From assembly GCF_905221025.1 (NCBI RefSeq), contig NZ_CAJNBL010000040.1, positions 57,036-121,035 on the forward strand: a DNA stretch of 64,000 nt, in the 5' to 3' direction. The notes beneath the pieces are model-generated. The model did no database searches, had not been told where the DNA came from, and was given only the letters and a program-made list of their open reading frames with translations. The DNA comes from Candidatus Nitrotoga fabula. GTDB taxonomy: Bacteria > Pseudomonadota > Gammaproteobacteria > Burkholderiales > Gallionellaceae. Shown here in pieces: positions 1-9,933 of the stretch. Each line of letters begins with the position of its first letter. Position 1 is the stretch's first letter. Position numbers and translations under genes: made by a program.

Positions 1-27
1 GGGGCGGCACCATGCAAATGCAGGATC

Positions 28-1359
28 ATGGCGCTTACCCGGGATAGCCTTTTCGGTCCGACCGACCCCGTAGTTCCGCTCGCCGAGCGGCTCCGGCCCA
101 AGCATATCGACCAGATTGTCGGACAATTTCATTTACTGGGGCCGGGGCGGCCGCTGCGCCTTGCGTTTGAATCCGGAAAGCCGCACTCCATGATTCTGTG
201 GGGGCCGCCCGGGGTAGGAAAAACCACGTTGGCAAGGCTGATGGCCACGGCATTTGATGCTGAATTTGTTCCGCTTTCTGCGGTATTGTCGGGGGTGAAA
301 GACATCCGTGATGCGATTGCCCATGCGCAGCATATCTTGCAGCAAAGCGGGCGCCACACCATATTGTTTGTGGATGAAGTGCACCGCTTCAACAAAGCCC
401 AGCAGGATGCCTTTCTGCCCTTTGTCGAACAGGGCCTGGTTACTTTTATTGGTGCGACTACCGAGAATCCGTCGTTTGAAGTAAATAGCGCCCTATTGTC
501 CCGTGCCCAGGTGTACGTACTCCATGCTCTGGCCGAGGAAGATCTGCGTCAGCTGTTGAAGCGCACGCAACAGGATATTCTGGCTGACCTGGAATTTGAC
601 GATGCGGTATGTGATCGTATCATCGGCTATGCAGACGGCGATGCGCGCCGCCTGTTGAATGTCATGGAGCAGCTGCATACCGCAGCCCGGACCGCCCGGA
701 TCAAAAGCGTAGACACCGGTTTTCTGGACAACACGCTGGCGCAAAATTTGCGCTGCTTTGATAAGGGGGGTGAAGCATTCTACGACCAGATATCCGCCCT
801 GCATAAATCCGTCCGGGGCTCCAATCCGGATGCCGCTCTGTACTGGTTGGTGCGTATGCTTGATGGCGGGGCGGATCCACGTTATCTGTCACGGCGCATT
901 GTGCGCATGGCATGGGAAGACATAGGCCTGGCGGATCCCCGGGCGATCCAGCTGGCGTTGGATGCTGCCCGGACTTATGACCAGCTGGGTTCACCCGAAG
1001 GCGAGCTGGCCCTGGCGCAGGCGGTTCTTTACCTGGCGGCGGCAGCCAAGTCGAATGCCGGTTATGTCGCGTATAATGCCGCCCGCGCCCTGATTGCCAG
1101 GGAAGGGTCGCGCCCCGTGCCGCTGCATTTGCGCAATGCGCCGACACGGTTGATGAAACAGCTGGGATATGGCAAGGATTATCGTTATGCGCATGACGAA
1201 AACGAGGCCTATGCAGCCGGGGAAAGCTATTTCCCCGACAACATGCAGGAGGTCAGTTTCTATCATCCGACCGGGCGGGGGCTGGAAGCAAAAATTGCAG
1301 AGAAACTGGCCCACCTTCGTGCGCTGGATGCTGCGGCAAAAAAAATGAAAAATGATTAG
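28..1359 (+). CDS. rarA: Replication-associated recombination protein A (AAA+ ATPase)
   Basis: Family role: RarA/MgsA is a clamp-loader-like AAA+ ATPase that acts at stalled replication forks with SSB and RecA. Seen here: Walker A GPPGVGKT at residues 59-66, Walker B with LFVDEVHRF near 113-121, and sensor motif GATTEN near 142-147, followed by the family's long C-terminal tetramerisation region. The 443-residue length is normal. The ATG at 28 starts the conserved N-terminus; the window opens only 27 bases upstream, so the ribosome site is only partly visible. A frame open from base 3 stops at 45-47 and may be the tail of the preceding gene (often lolA in betaproteobacteria), but 14 residues are too few to identify. 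serS follows 42 bases downstream on the same strand, the usual order. Confidence 0.95.
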   Translation: MALTRDSLFGPTDPVVPLAERLRPKHIDQIVGQFHLLGPGRPLRLAFESGKPHSMILWGPPGVGKTTLARLMATAFDAEFVPLSAVLSGVKDIRDAIAHAQHILQQSGRHTILFVDEVHRFNKAQQDAFLPFVEQGLVTFIGATTENPSFEVNSALLSRAQVYVLHALAEEDLRQLLKRTQQDILADLEFDDAVCDRIIGYADGDARRLLNVMEQLHTAARTARIKSVDTGFLDNTLAQNLRCFDKGGEAFYDQISALHKSVRGSNPDAALYWLVRMLDGGADPRYLSRRIVRMAWEDIGLADPRAIQLALDAARTYDQLGSPEGELALAQAVLYLAAAAKSNAGYVAYNAARALIAREGSRPVPLHLRNAPTRLMKQLGYGKDYRYAHDENEAYAAGESYFPDNMQEVSFYHPTGRGLEAKIAEKLAHLRALDAAAKKMKND

Positions 1360-2769
<1,410 letters not shown>

Positions 2770-2926
2770 CGGGTCTGGTTATCCGGCTGGACCGGACGAA
2801 ATTTAGTGAATAACCAGTGTTGATGTGTCCACTTTGTGTTATAAATCGCGATTTGGTTTTCATGTCGGATTTAATGGAATATCTGCCGGATAGGCAGATA
2901 TTGTTGTATTGAATAAGGAGATAGAA

Positions 2927-3442
2927 ATGGAATTGTCGGGAATTTCTGCATTGAGCGCCATTTTGAAACGCCCTGTAGAGCCTAGAAACGATGCTCTTGC
3001 CCAACGCAGGGAATTATCGGCCGAGTTGCAGACCAGCTGCCAGCAGCTGGTGATATTGTTGAAAGATTCCTTTTACAGGTTTGTCCCGCAAATGAGCGAG
3101 GCGGACTTTCAGTTTTCTGAAAAGAAAATCATGGATCTCAAGGCGGATTGCCAGCATACGGATGGTCCGCTGCAGGAAGACGACAGCCCGATTCTGCGGC
3201 ACCTGTCGATTGATATGCGGTTCAAGGATTTCGTGCAGAGTACTCTGGATTTTTACAAGTTGGCGCAACGACTGAAGCCGACCCTTAATGAATATGTACC
3301 CGACGCAGCTGCCCTTCAGGCACTGTCCAAATCGGAAGATCCGACAAAATTTATCCGGGTGTTGCAGGGCGAACTGGAGAACAAACTGGATCGGGTCAAT
3401 CAGGAATACATGAAGGTCATGGCGCTGAAATTCTCCTGGTAA
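2927..3442 (+). CDS. Hypothetical protein, 171 residues
   Basis: I do not recognise this family. The ATG at 2927 is preceded by AAGGAG at 2915-2920, which fixes the start better than the upstream in-frame TTG at 2909. The protein has no signal peptide or membrane segment. It is mostly helical in appearance, with many Gln, Leu, Lys and Glu residues and two Cys, and ends in the aromatic tail KFSW. Sequences such as RHLSIDMRFKDFVQSTLDFY suggest an alpha-helical bundle. It stands alone after serS, 157 bases downstream, and convergent to the transglycosylase gene. Codon use matches its neighbours. Likely a lineage-restricted cytoplasmic protein. Confidence 0.75.
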   Translation: MELSGISALSAILKRPVEPRNDALAQRRELSAELQTSCQQLVILLKDSFYRFVPQMSEADFQFSEKKIMDLKADCQHTDGPLQEDDSPILRHLSIDMRFKDFVQSTLDFYKLAQRLKPTLNEYVPDAAALQALSKSEDPTKFIRVLQGELENKLDRVNQEYMKVMALKFSW

Positions 3443-3593
3443 GGCAAATCCTGGTTCGGCACGGGATGCCGGCTGGGGTCAGAAAGCCTGCGTCCTTTGG
3501 GTTTTCCGGGCTGGACCGTTGCCAGGTGTTTTGAGGGGCGCAAGGGGTGCAGGCGAACTGGGAATTTCATCCGGAAAAACCCTGGGCCTGAGT

Positions 3594-4994
3594 CTATTTC
3601 AGTTTTTTCAGGGCAATGCCGGAGTCGTGCGGCGGGATCAGTCGCGGCACGGTGCCGACTGGCAGATTGTGCAGCATGTCGTGGTGCATGCGCACCGTTT
3701 CCACCAGAACAACCGCTTCCCCGCCACGGGCATAGCCGTGCCGGACTTTTTTGAAGTACGCGGGCTGTGCCAGAAGCGGCATTACCTTTTTCACGCCTAT
3801 CCATCTATCCTGGTTGTATCCTTGTTGCTTTGCCAGTACGCGCGCGTCTTCCAGATGCCCTAGCCCCTGGTTGTAGGCAGCCAGTGCCATCCAGGTACGA
3901 TCCGGTTCGCGGATGCGGAGCGGCAATTTTTCTTTCAATTGCATTAGGTACCTGGCGCCACCGATAATGCTCTGGCGTGCGTCCAGCCGGTTGGTCACTC
4001 CCATGCGATCGGCCGTCTGCTCGGTCAGCATCATCATTCCACGGACATTGGTAGGCGAAGTGGCCAGTGGATCCCAGTGCGATTCATGATAGGCGAGGGC
4101 AGCGAGCAACTGCCATTCCAGCCCGGTCAGCGTGGCCGCCTCTTCAAACAAGCCGCGGATATGGGGCAATACCGTGCGCGTACGGGTGATGAATGCAACC
4201 GCGTCACCCGACTCCAGACGCTTGCTGTGCCCGTAATACCGATCCAGGATGCGATTCAGGGTGCCATCCTGCTTGATCCGGGCGAAAAATTTCTCTGCTT
4301 CTGCCAGTAGTTCAGGGGCGGCGCCCGGGGAAAATGCCCATGCCAGTCTGGAAGGGGTGGCAATCTCCAGCGCGGAATCCAGATCGGGATAGTAATTGCG
4401 CGCCAATGCAAGCTGCTCCGAATTGGCGATGGTGCATTCCAGCCTGCCTTCAGCAACCTCTCCCAGCAGCCGGGAGACGGTCAGATTTTCGCTGATGTGC
4501 CAGTGCAGTGCGGGGGTGCTTTTTTGCGCCTCGTTCAGGGCGGCTTCCTGTGCAGAGCCGGAAACTACGGCGATGTTTTTCTTGAGAAGTGTTTTCATGT
4601 TGCGTACCGGGACGCCATTGCATACTGCCTGTTCACGGACGGTTTGATACACCGGGCCAAACTGTACGTGATCAGTTCCGGTGCTGCGCAGCCCGGCTGC
4701 GGCAAAATGCGCTTTCCTGTCCAGAAGGGATGGCATCACCTGGCCGGAGGGCAAAGGCATGAATTGCACCTGTACGTGCAACTGTTCGGCAAAAAGTGTG
4801 ACAAGGTGTCGCTCGAAGCGCTGATCCGTATCATTTCCGTCCGGCAGCACGATCACCGCCAGTTCTTCCCGCCAGGGTTTCAGCGGGGGCTGGTCAGGGG
4901 TGCAGGCCGGCAGTAGCAGGCTACCTAGCACTGCCGGAACCAGGAATTTGTTCCGGGCAGCGGCTGCAATCAATAAGCACATGAACTTGAACAT
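3594..4994 (-). CDS. mltF: Membrane-bound lytic murein transglycosylase, MltF-like lipoprotein
   Basis: Cleaves glycan strands of peptidoglycan with 1,6-anhydromuramoyl formation, at the inner face of the outer membrane. The start at 4994 (MFKFMCLL) gives a lipoprotein signal with lipobox LLPAC and Cys31. Residues of about 45-270 resemble a periplasmic solute-binding domain (SBP_bac_3), and the C-terminal third is a goose-type SLT domain with the catalytic Glu in ALAYHESHWDP and the following GMMMLTEQTADRMG. This two-domain order is diagnostic for MltF. The open frame extends to 5123, but that part runs antisense through the tRNA-Ser gene and cannot be coding. At 466 residues it is somewhat shorter than the E. 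coli enzyme. Confidence 0.88.
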   Translation of the reverse strand: MFKFMCLLIAAAARNKFLVPAVLGSLLLPACTPDQPPLKPWREELAVIVLPDGNDTDQRFERHLVTLFAEQLHVQVQFMPLPSGQVMPSLLDRKAHFAAAGLRSTGTDHVQFGPVYQTVREQAVCNGVPVRNMKTLLKKNIAVVSGSAQEAALNEAQKSTPALHWHISENLTVSRLLGEVAEGRLECTIANSEQLALARNYYPDLDSALEIATPSRLAWAFSPGAAPELLAEAEKFFARIKQDGTLNRILDRYYGHSKRLESGDAVAFITRTRTVLPHIRGLFEEAATLTGLEWQLLAALAYHESHWDPLATSPTNVRGMMMLTEQTADRMGVTNRLDARQSIIGGARYLMQLKEKLPLRIREPDRTWMALAAYNQGLGHLEDARVLAKQQGYNQDRWIGVKKVMPLLAQPAYFKKVRHGYARGGEAVVLVETVRMHHDMLHNLPVGTVPRLIPPHDSGIALKKLK

Positions 4995-5003
4995 GGGAAC
5001 ATT

Positions 5004-5033
5004 TTGCCTGATTTTACGGGTTGGTGGTAAAAT
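5004..5033 (+). promoter_or_regulatory. Predicted sigma-70 promoter of tRNA-Ser
   Basis: TTGCCT at 5004-5009 and TAAAAT at 5028-5033 are separated by 18 bases and end about 10 bases before the mature tRNA 5' end. The promoter lies directly upstream of the divergent mltF start. Confidence 0.5.
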
Positions 5034-5042
5034 CAGATCGTC

Positions 5043-5135
<93 letters not shown>

Positions 5136-5145
5136 TTATTAAAAC

Positions 5146-5174
5146 AACTAATTGATTTAAATTGGTTATTTTTT
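5146..5174 (+). terminator. Rho-independent terminator of tRNA-Ser
   Basis: Stem AACTAATT (5146-5153) pairs with AATTGGTT (5160-5167), with one G-U pair and a 6-base loop, followed by ATTTTTT at 5168-5174. It lies 12 bases after the CCA end. Confidence 0.55.
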
Positions 5175-5449
5175 AATCATGGTTTTTAACTATCAAATTG
5201 ACTATCAACCTTAACAAAAATTTATAGTCTTTCAGATACTGAGAATTTTCCAGTAACAAGCCGCAATCGAGCAGAATTAGCTTGATCTTTTGCTAATTGC
5301 CAGAGAATGAAGCTTGACGGGGGGCAGGGCCCAAAGGTTTTGTGCCGTAGTTAGGGTGCGCCCACGAGAAATTTTTATTTTTTTGTAAACATCTAGCACT
5401 TCCTGGTTTAAAAAACGATTCCAGCCAATGATCGCAGGGTAAACCGGGG
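5175..5449. other. AT-rich non-coding stretch after tRNA-Ser
   Basis: No convincing gene or RNA is seen. A 66-codon frame on the minus strand lacks a good start context. Composition drops to AT-rich, as in the following genes. No second copy of the tRNA 3' end was found up to 7.9 kb, so no att pair can be claimed. Confidence 0.5.
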
Positions 5450-6442
5450 TTAATTTTTCTTTGGCTTCCAGACACGTGCAGTAGCTTGAGCATTCGCGCG
5501 CTGCTGTAAGGTCAAATTCTTTTCAATCAAGTCTCGATTTGTCACTGCTATCTCATTACCTTGTGCGCTTGCCAGTAAATACCAGAAATAGGCCGTTTCC
5601 TCGTCCTTAGTGACGCCTATGCCTGTGTCGTATTTGAACCCAAGATTATTTTGTGCACCTGCATCCCCCTGTTTCGCAGCTTTGCGATACCAGTGCACAG
5701 CTTGTGCATCATCTTTAGGTACGCCTATACCGTTAGCGTACATCACCCCAAGATTAAATTGCGCTCTTGCTCTCCCCTGATCGGCGGCCTTGCGAAACCA
5801 ATACACGGCTTGTGCAGCGTCTTTAGGAATGCCTTCACCGTCGGTGTACATTACTCCAAGATTAAATTGCGCTCTTGCATCCCCCTGTTCCGCAGCTTTG
5901 CGATACCAGTGCACAGCTTGTGCATCATCTTTAGGAATGCCTTCACCTCTGTCATACATTCCTCCAAGATTAAATTGCGCACCTGCATGCCCTTGTTCAG
6001 CGGCCTTGCGAAACCAATGTACAGCTTCGGCTTTAGGCACACCTTCGCTAAAAAAATACATCTCACCCAACAAATTTTGAGCCATTGTATTACCTTGTGC
6101 GGCAGCCTTACCAAACCAGAAGTAAGCTTGCACATGATCTTCGGGTACGCCTTTACCTTCGAAGTACATCACTCCCAGCTCATATTGCGCATTTGCATTG
6201 CCTTGTTCAGCTTGTTCAGAAGCTTTCCTGTACTGCCTATATTGTGCAGCAAGTAATTGTTTTTGTTCCGCAGTAAATTCTTTCTGCTGGTATTCTTCCC
6301 AAGGTTTAGCAGTAGTAATAACTTGTTTTTGCTCATCAGTGAATTCTGCCGAATCCGCCACATTCTGATTAGACAAATCTGCATAAGCACTTCCGGAAAA
6401 GAGAGTGAACATTAGCAATAGTGAATGAATCAGGGTTTTCAT
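5450..6442 (-). CDS. Exported Sel1-repeat (TPR-like) protein
   Basis: A 330-residue protein with signal peptide MKTLIHSLLLMFTLFSGSAYA followed by a charged spacer and about six Sel1-like repeats of 36 residues (core AxAQFNLGxMYxxGxGxPKDxAQAVxWxRKAAxQG). Family role: Sel1 repeats are solenoid protein-protein interaction modules, often periplasmic and often in virulence or envelope adaptors. The third unit is short: GVPKAEAVHWFR lacks about three residues compared with GIPKDDAQAVHWYR. Units at 5651-6000 are nearly identical at DNA level with a 108-base period, indicating recent duplication and easy length variation. AT-rich, beside tRNA-Ser, so probably acquired. Binding partner unknown. Confidence 0.85.
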   Translation of the reverse strand: MKTLIHSLLLMFTLFSGSAYADLSNQNVADSAEFTDEQKQVITTAKPWEEYQQKEFTAEQKQLLAAQYRQYRKASEQAEQGNANAQYELGVMYFEGKGVPEDHVQAYFWFGKAAAQGNTMAQNLLGEMYFFSEGVPKAEAVHWFRKAAEQGHAGAQFNLGGMYDRGEGIPKDDAQAVHWYRKAAEQGDARAQFNLGVMYTDGEGIPKDAAQAVYWFRKAADQGRARAQFNLGVMYANGIGVPKDDAQAVHWYRKAAKQGDAGAQNNLGFKYDTGIGVTKDEETAYFWYLLASAQGNEIAVTNRDLIEKNLTLQQRANAQATARVWKPKKN

Positions 6443-6587
6443 GGCAGTAATTTGTTTTTGATTATTAGGTAAATACTATGGCGTATTTCTACAACTAATT
6501 GAATTGCATTTTATAATATCATGCAGAATTTTTTTATTGGGTGCATAATTCAAGCTATGCCTTAATGCCATATATTTTAAGTAATAA

Positions 6588-6983
6588 ATGAAATATTCCA
6601 CTTTATTTTCCGTCTTTATTTTTATTCTGAGTTCCATTTCTGGTTGTGCCACAACTGACACCCTGCAACCTGGCACAGGTGGGTCTTCGTTCGAGGTTCG
6701 CGGTAAAACTTATGATGAAATATGGAAAGCCATAGTGCGGAGCGCTGGCCGCAGTCTTACGATTGTTGAAAGCAATAAAGAAACGGGCACTCTCAAGGCA
6801 GAAAACGGTGCTGGAATGGCTACATGGGGTGAGGTCGTCGGTGTTTTTGTTCGTCCAGCGAGTAACGGTGCTTCAATGTATACAATTGAAGTGCAAAGCT
6901 TAAAGCGTTCGAGAATTCAATTAACTGGCCAAGATTGGACAACAACCATGATTACTGGAATCAAGACTGAACTTGACCAATGA
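6588..6983 (+). CDS. Small lipoprotein, hypothetical
   Basis: 131 residues with a clear lipoprotein signal: MKYSTLFSVFIFILSSISGCATT, lipobox SISGC. The mature part (TYDEIWKAIVRSAGRSLTIVESNKETGTLKAENG) has the helix-strand pattern of BamC/DUF3576-like small envelope lipoproteins, in which a domain entering with YDEVWxA is followed by a remark of the form GxLxAE. I cannot assign a function. It is divergent from the Sel1 gene, with a 145-base shared upstream region, and lies in the same AT-rich patch. A strong hairpin at 7125-7166 follows. Confidence 0.72.
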   Translation: MKYSTLFSVFIFILSSISGCATTDTLQPGTGGSSFEVRGKTYDEIWKAIVRSAGRSLTIVESNKETGTLKAENGAGMATWGEVVGVFVRPASNGASMYTIEVQSLKRSRIQLTGQDWTTTMITGIKTELDQ

Positions 6984-7124
6984 CATGCCTTTCTTTCCAA
7001 AAGAATCGGTAAATTGAAATTAAGATATTAATTTATTACAGGTTGTTTGGTACATTCACTGGTTTACCACCCAACTACGCGCGTGATAATCAGCCAGTTT
7101 TATAGAAAAGCAATGGGTGCCCTG

Positions 7125-7166
7125 CCTACAAAAACTACAGAAACTGGTTTTTGTAGTTTTTGTAGG
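7125..7166. repeat. Perfect 15-bp inverted repeat (hairpin)
   Basis: CCTACAAAAACTACA (7125-7139) is exactly complementary to TGTAGTTTTTGTAGG (7152-7166). The inner AAAC/GTTT bases extend the pairing to nearly the whole 42 bases. It sits between the convergent lipoprotein and terminase genes, so it may be a bidirectional terminator, or a small mobile palindromic element. Confidence 0.75.
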
Positions 7167-7203
7167 TACCTTGTGGCCTTATTGGTTAGCAATGACCATT
7201 TAT

Positions 7204-7692
7204 TCAGTTTTCAGGCGGCTCGAATTCAATAATATTGCATACCCTTTGCTGTGCCTCGGCCAATGCAGCGGTAACGCTTATTTGAGTTGCAGTAACTGAT
7301 ACATCCACGCGGTCGCCGTAAGTACGAGGCTTTAATTTGGAAGCAGCCCATTTCCTTACATCAATCTGCACCCGCAATCGTTGCACCCACGCGGATGCAG
7401 CAGGGCCATCCAGCCCTTCGGGTATCGGTGTATCCGCCAGTTCGATTAATTCTTCTGCCAAGCGGTCTGCACGATCTTCCACGGCCTGCTGATACCGGGC
7501 TTTAAGTTCAGGGTTGTACCTTAAACAATCTTTAGCCCACCAGTAAGACGGCGCGGGACTTAAACGACGAAGAGCCGCGGTCAGGGAATCTCCGTTTGCA
7601 ATGTTATTAAGAATGATAGGCCATAAAGCTTCCCCGAACGATATTCGGTCCAGATCAGATAATTTCTGCTGTTCGCTCAGCGTTTGTGCCAT
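7204..7692 (-). CDS. Phage terminase small subunit-like protein (orphan)
   Basis: 162 residues from the ATG at 7692 (an upstream TTG at 7701 is also in frame). The protein resembles Sf6-type terminase small subunits: an N-terminal helix-turn-helix-like part (DSLTAALRRLSPAPSYWWAKDCL), then the characteristic RYQQAVEDRADRLAEELIELAD and DVRKWAASKLKPRTYGDRVDV stretches. In phages it binds pac/cos DNA and regulates the packaging ATPase. No large terminase, portal or capsid gene is nearby, so it is an isolated prophage remnant or a domesticated DNA-binding protein. It marks the far end of the AT-rich patch that starts at tRNA-Ser. Confidence 0.7.
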   Translation of the reverse strand: MAQTLSEQQKLSDLDRISFGEALWPIILNNIANGDSLTAALRRLSPAPSYWWAKDCLRYNPELKARYQQAVEDRADRLAEELIELADTPIPEGLDGPAASAWVQRLRVQIDVRKWAASKLKPRTYGDRVDVSVTATQISVTAALAEAQQRVCNIIEFEPPEN

Positions 7693-7862
7693 GCCAAACA
7701 ATCGTAATTGATTTAATTGCTGGTGTTCCGTTTACGGGGCATGTGCGCTTCTTGAAGCGTTTACACAAGCACGCCTGCTGAATCTTAAGTGGTATGACCT
7801 GGCAGACGGATATTCTCGAATCGTTGCAATATTATTTATGTAATATTTGCATTTTGTTCTAA

Positions 7863-7893
7863 TTAGTACTAATATGGTTCGCGTTAGTACTAA
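7863..7893 (+). promoter_or_regulatory. Twin palindromic operator upstream of the MarR gene
   Basis: Two identical perfect 10-bp palindromes TTAGTACTAA lie at 7863-7872 and 7884-7893, 21 bp apart (two helical turns), ending 11 bases before the start codon at 7905. This is the expected layout for autorepression by a dimeric MarR-type repressor. Confidence 0.75.
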
Positions 7894-7904
7894 ATGAGGG
7901 GCAT

Positions 7905-8318
7905 ATGAGATTTTTACCTGTATTGCGGAAACTGGCTCAGGCCTACCAGTCCTTTGAGCATTATTCAGCCAGTCATCTGAAATCCATCGGGTTGACGATG
8001 ACCCAGTTCGACATTATTGCAACCCTGGGCAACCAGCCACCAATGACGTGCAAGGAACTAGGGGAAAAAACTCTGGTTACCAAGGGAACGCTGACTGGTG
8101 TCCTGGAACGGCTGGAAGGGAAAGGGATAATCCGCCGTGAAACCAATCGGGAGGATGCCCGCAGCCAGATGGTCAGCCTGACGCAGGATGGTCAGCAGCT
8201 ATTTGAAAAGGTGTTTCCAGAGCATGTTACTTATCTGGGCCGGGCATTTTGCAAGTTAACTGCCAGGGAGGTGGAAGAATTATCCGGCTCTCTGGAAAAG
8301 TTAAGAAGTATTTTTTAA
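7905..8318 (+). CDS. MarR-family transcriptional regulator
   Basis: 137 residues with the winged helix-turn-helix of MarR (MTQFDIIATLGNQPPMTCKELGEKTLVTKGTLTG..., wing with GIIRRETNREDARSQMVSLTQDG). It probably represses its own unit from the twin TTAGTACTAA operator. The downstream same-strand genes encode DoxX (25 bases after the stop), a pirin and an old-yellow enzyme, a set typical of responses to quinones or other electrophiles. That context suggests a redox or electrophile ligand, though there is only one obvious Cys (MTCKEL) to sense it. Start ATG 7905 is preceded by GAGGGG. Regulation by the operator is an inference from position and symmetry. Confidence 0.88.
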   Translation: MRFLPVLRKLAQAYQSFEHYSASHLKSIGLTMTQFDIIATLGNQPPMTCKELGEKTLVTKGTLTGVLERLEGKGIIRRETNREDARSQMVSLTQDGQQLFEKVFPEHVTYLGRAFCKLTAREVEELSGSLEKLRSIF

Positions 8319-8342
8319 GTTTACCCACTAAGAAAGGAAATA

Positions 8343-8750
8343 ATGATGAACCAACTTTCCAACCCACTGGCACTGATAGCAAGAATATTGATGGCAGCCA
8401 TGTTTGTCATGGCAGGATTTTCGAAGATTGGCGGGTTTGAGGGAACCGTCGGCTATATCGCATCCAAAGGGTTGCCGCTTGCCTCTGTAGTTGCCGTTCT
8501 GACGATCATTCTGGAAATTGCCGGAGGTCTGGCGATCATGGTCGGATACAAGGCCCGGATTGCTGCTTTTCTGTTGGGAGGATTTACGCTGCTGGCGGCG
8601 CTTATTTTCCATAATTTCTGGGCTGCTCCCGCTGAGCAGGCTTTTGTCCAGAACATGCTGTTCATGAAAAACATCAGCATTGCAGGGGGGCTGTTTTTGC
8701 TGGCGGCCTTGGGTAGCGGTTCGTGTTCCATTGACGGTAAAAGCCAGTGA
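8343..8750 (+). CDS. DoxX-family membrane protein
   Basis: 135 residues with four hydrophobic helices and the DoxX signature ARILMAAMFVMAGFSKIGGF plus IGGxxG-type turns. Family members are inner-membrane proteins linked to quinone or thiosulfate redox chemistry and, in several bacteria, to oxidant resistance. The second half (LEIAGGLAIMVGYKARIAAFLLGGFTLLAALIFHNFW) is typical. Start ATG 8343 follows AGAAAGGAAATA. It is the second gene of the MarR-controlled set and likely co-transcribed with it. The exact substrate is unknown. Confidence 0.88.
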   Translation: MMNQLSNPLALIARILMAAMFVMAGFSKIGGFEGTVGYIASKGLPLASVVAVLTIILEIAGGLAIMVGYKARIAAFLLGGFTLLAALIFHNFWAAPAEQAFVQNMLFMKNISIAGGLFLLAALGSGSCSIDGKSQ

Positions 8751-8776
8751 TTCAGCGGTAAGAACTTGAATGTATC

Positions 8777-8806
8777 GGTGCATTGCTCTTTGGTGCATTG
8801 CTCTTT
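8777..8806 (+). repeat. Tandem duplication of a 15-bp unit
   Basis: GGTGCATTGCTCTTT occurs twice back to back at 8777-8791 and 8792-8806 in the doxX-pirin gap. It is probably a simple slippage duplication with no evident function. Confidence 0.6.
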
Positions 8807-8956
8807 TCGGTAAGAGACGGAGCGCGGCAATCTCTGTCCTTGCCGGCAGGATGCGCAAACCGGCCGATTTATGCTGCCGCCGGGATGAGGCTTCCATCAA
8901 TGGGCTTCAATGCATTCATACACGGTAATAAATGTAATATCTACAGGAGATTGCAC

Positions 8957-9913
8957 ATGAAACAAGTGCTTGGCGTGTATAGCGCCCCACAGCAACATTG
9001 GGTAGGGGATGGTTTTCCGGTTCGTTCACTGTTTTCATACCAGAGTCACGGGAAGGAGCTGAGCCCGTTTCTGCTGCTTGATCGGGCCGGGCCTGCCGAA
9101 TTTACGCCAGCCGCCAGGCCCAGAGGGGTTGGCCAGCATCCGCACCGGGGATTTGAGACGGTTACCATTGTTTATAAAGGGGAGGTTGCGCATCGCGACT
9201 CTACCGGAAAAAGCGGTGTAATCGGCCCCGGCGATGTGCAGTGGATGACCGCCGCCTCTGGCATTCTGCACGAAGAATTCCATTCCGAAGCGTTCACGCG
9301 GTCGGGCGGCATTCTGGATATGGTGCAACTCTGGGTAAACCTGCCTGCAAAAGACAAGATGGCTGCCCCGGGGTATCAGGCCATCCTGAATGCGGATATT
9401 CCTGCCGTCCCGCTTGCTGGCGGGGCAGGATCCGTGCGGATCATCGCAGGGAATTATGCCGGGCATACCGGGCCGGCGCGTACTTTTACGCCCATGAACG
9501 TCTGGGATATACAACTGAAAGCCGGGCATCAGGTTGATTTACCCGCCGTAGAAGGCTGGAATACGGCAGTGATCGTGCTGCATGGAACGGCCAGGGTGTG
9601 TGGTGATGCCACGGCCCATGAGGCCCAGATGGTGCTGCTGGGCAGCGGGGGGGAGCATTTTACCGTTGAAGCCAGTAGCGATGCTGTGATGCTGCTGTTG
9701 GGCGGCGAACCCATAGAGGAACCCATAGCCGGCCATGGCCCTTTTGTCATGAATACGCAAGATGAGATCATCCAGGCCATCCAGGATTTCAACAGCGGAT
9801 ATTTTGACAGATCGGCAGTTGAATTGTTTTACGGCCTTCAATATTGCTTTACTGGAGGATGCTGCGGCGATAGCCGCCATGGGATTGGCATAAGCTGTGG
9901 TTCGTATTTTTAG
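8957..9913 (+). CDS. Pirin-family protein
   Basis: 318 residues with a bicupin fold. The N-terminal cupin holds the metal ligand set seen in RGVGQHPHRGFETVTIVYKGEVAHRDS and later GILHEEFHS. Family members bind Fe or another metal, and some are quercetin 2,3-dioxygenases; others act as redox-responsive cofactors. The open frame runs back to 8783, but the ATG at 8957 with CAGGAGA eight bases upstream and the conserved entry MKQVLGVYSAP decide the start. It belongs to the MarR-DoxX-pirin-OYE unit. A cysteine-rich end (FTGGCCGDSRHGIGISCGSYF) is unusual for pirins and may bind metal, or may be an extension specific to this lineage. Confidence 0.9.
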   Translation: MKQVLGVYSAPQQHWVGDGFPVRSLFSYQSHGKELSPFLLLDRAGPAEFTPAARPRGVGQHPHRGFETVTIVYKGEVAHRDSTGKSGVIGPGDVQWMTAASGILHEEFHSEAFTRSGGILDMVQLWVNLPAKDKMAAPGYQAILNADIPAVPLAGGAGSVRIIAGNYAGHTGPARTFTPMNVWDIQLKAGHQVDLPAVEGWNTAVIVLHGTARVCGDATAHEAQMVLLGSGGEHFTVEASSDAVMLLLGGEPIEEPIAGHGPFVMNTQDEIIQAIQDFNSGYFDRSAVELFYGLQYCFTGGCCGDSRHGIGISCGSYF

Positions 9914-9933
9914 ATCAAAATGAAAGGAACAAT

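Noticed and set aside
5651..6256. Plus-strand open frame opposite the Sel1 gene
   Set aside because: It is the reverse-strand shadow of a repeat-rich gene.
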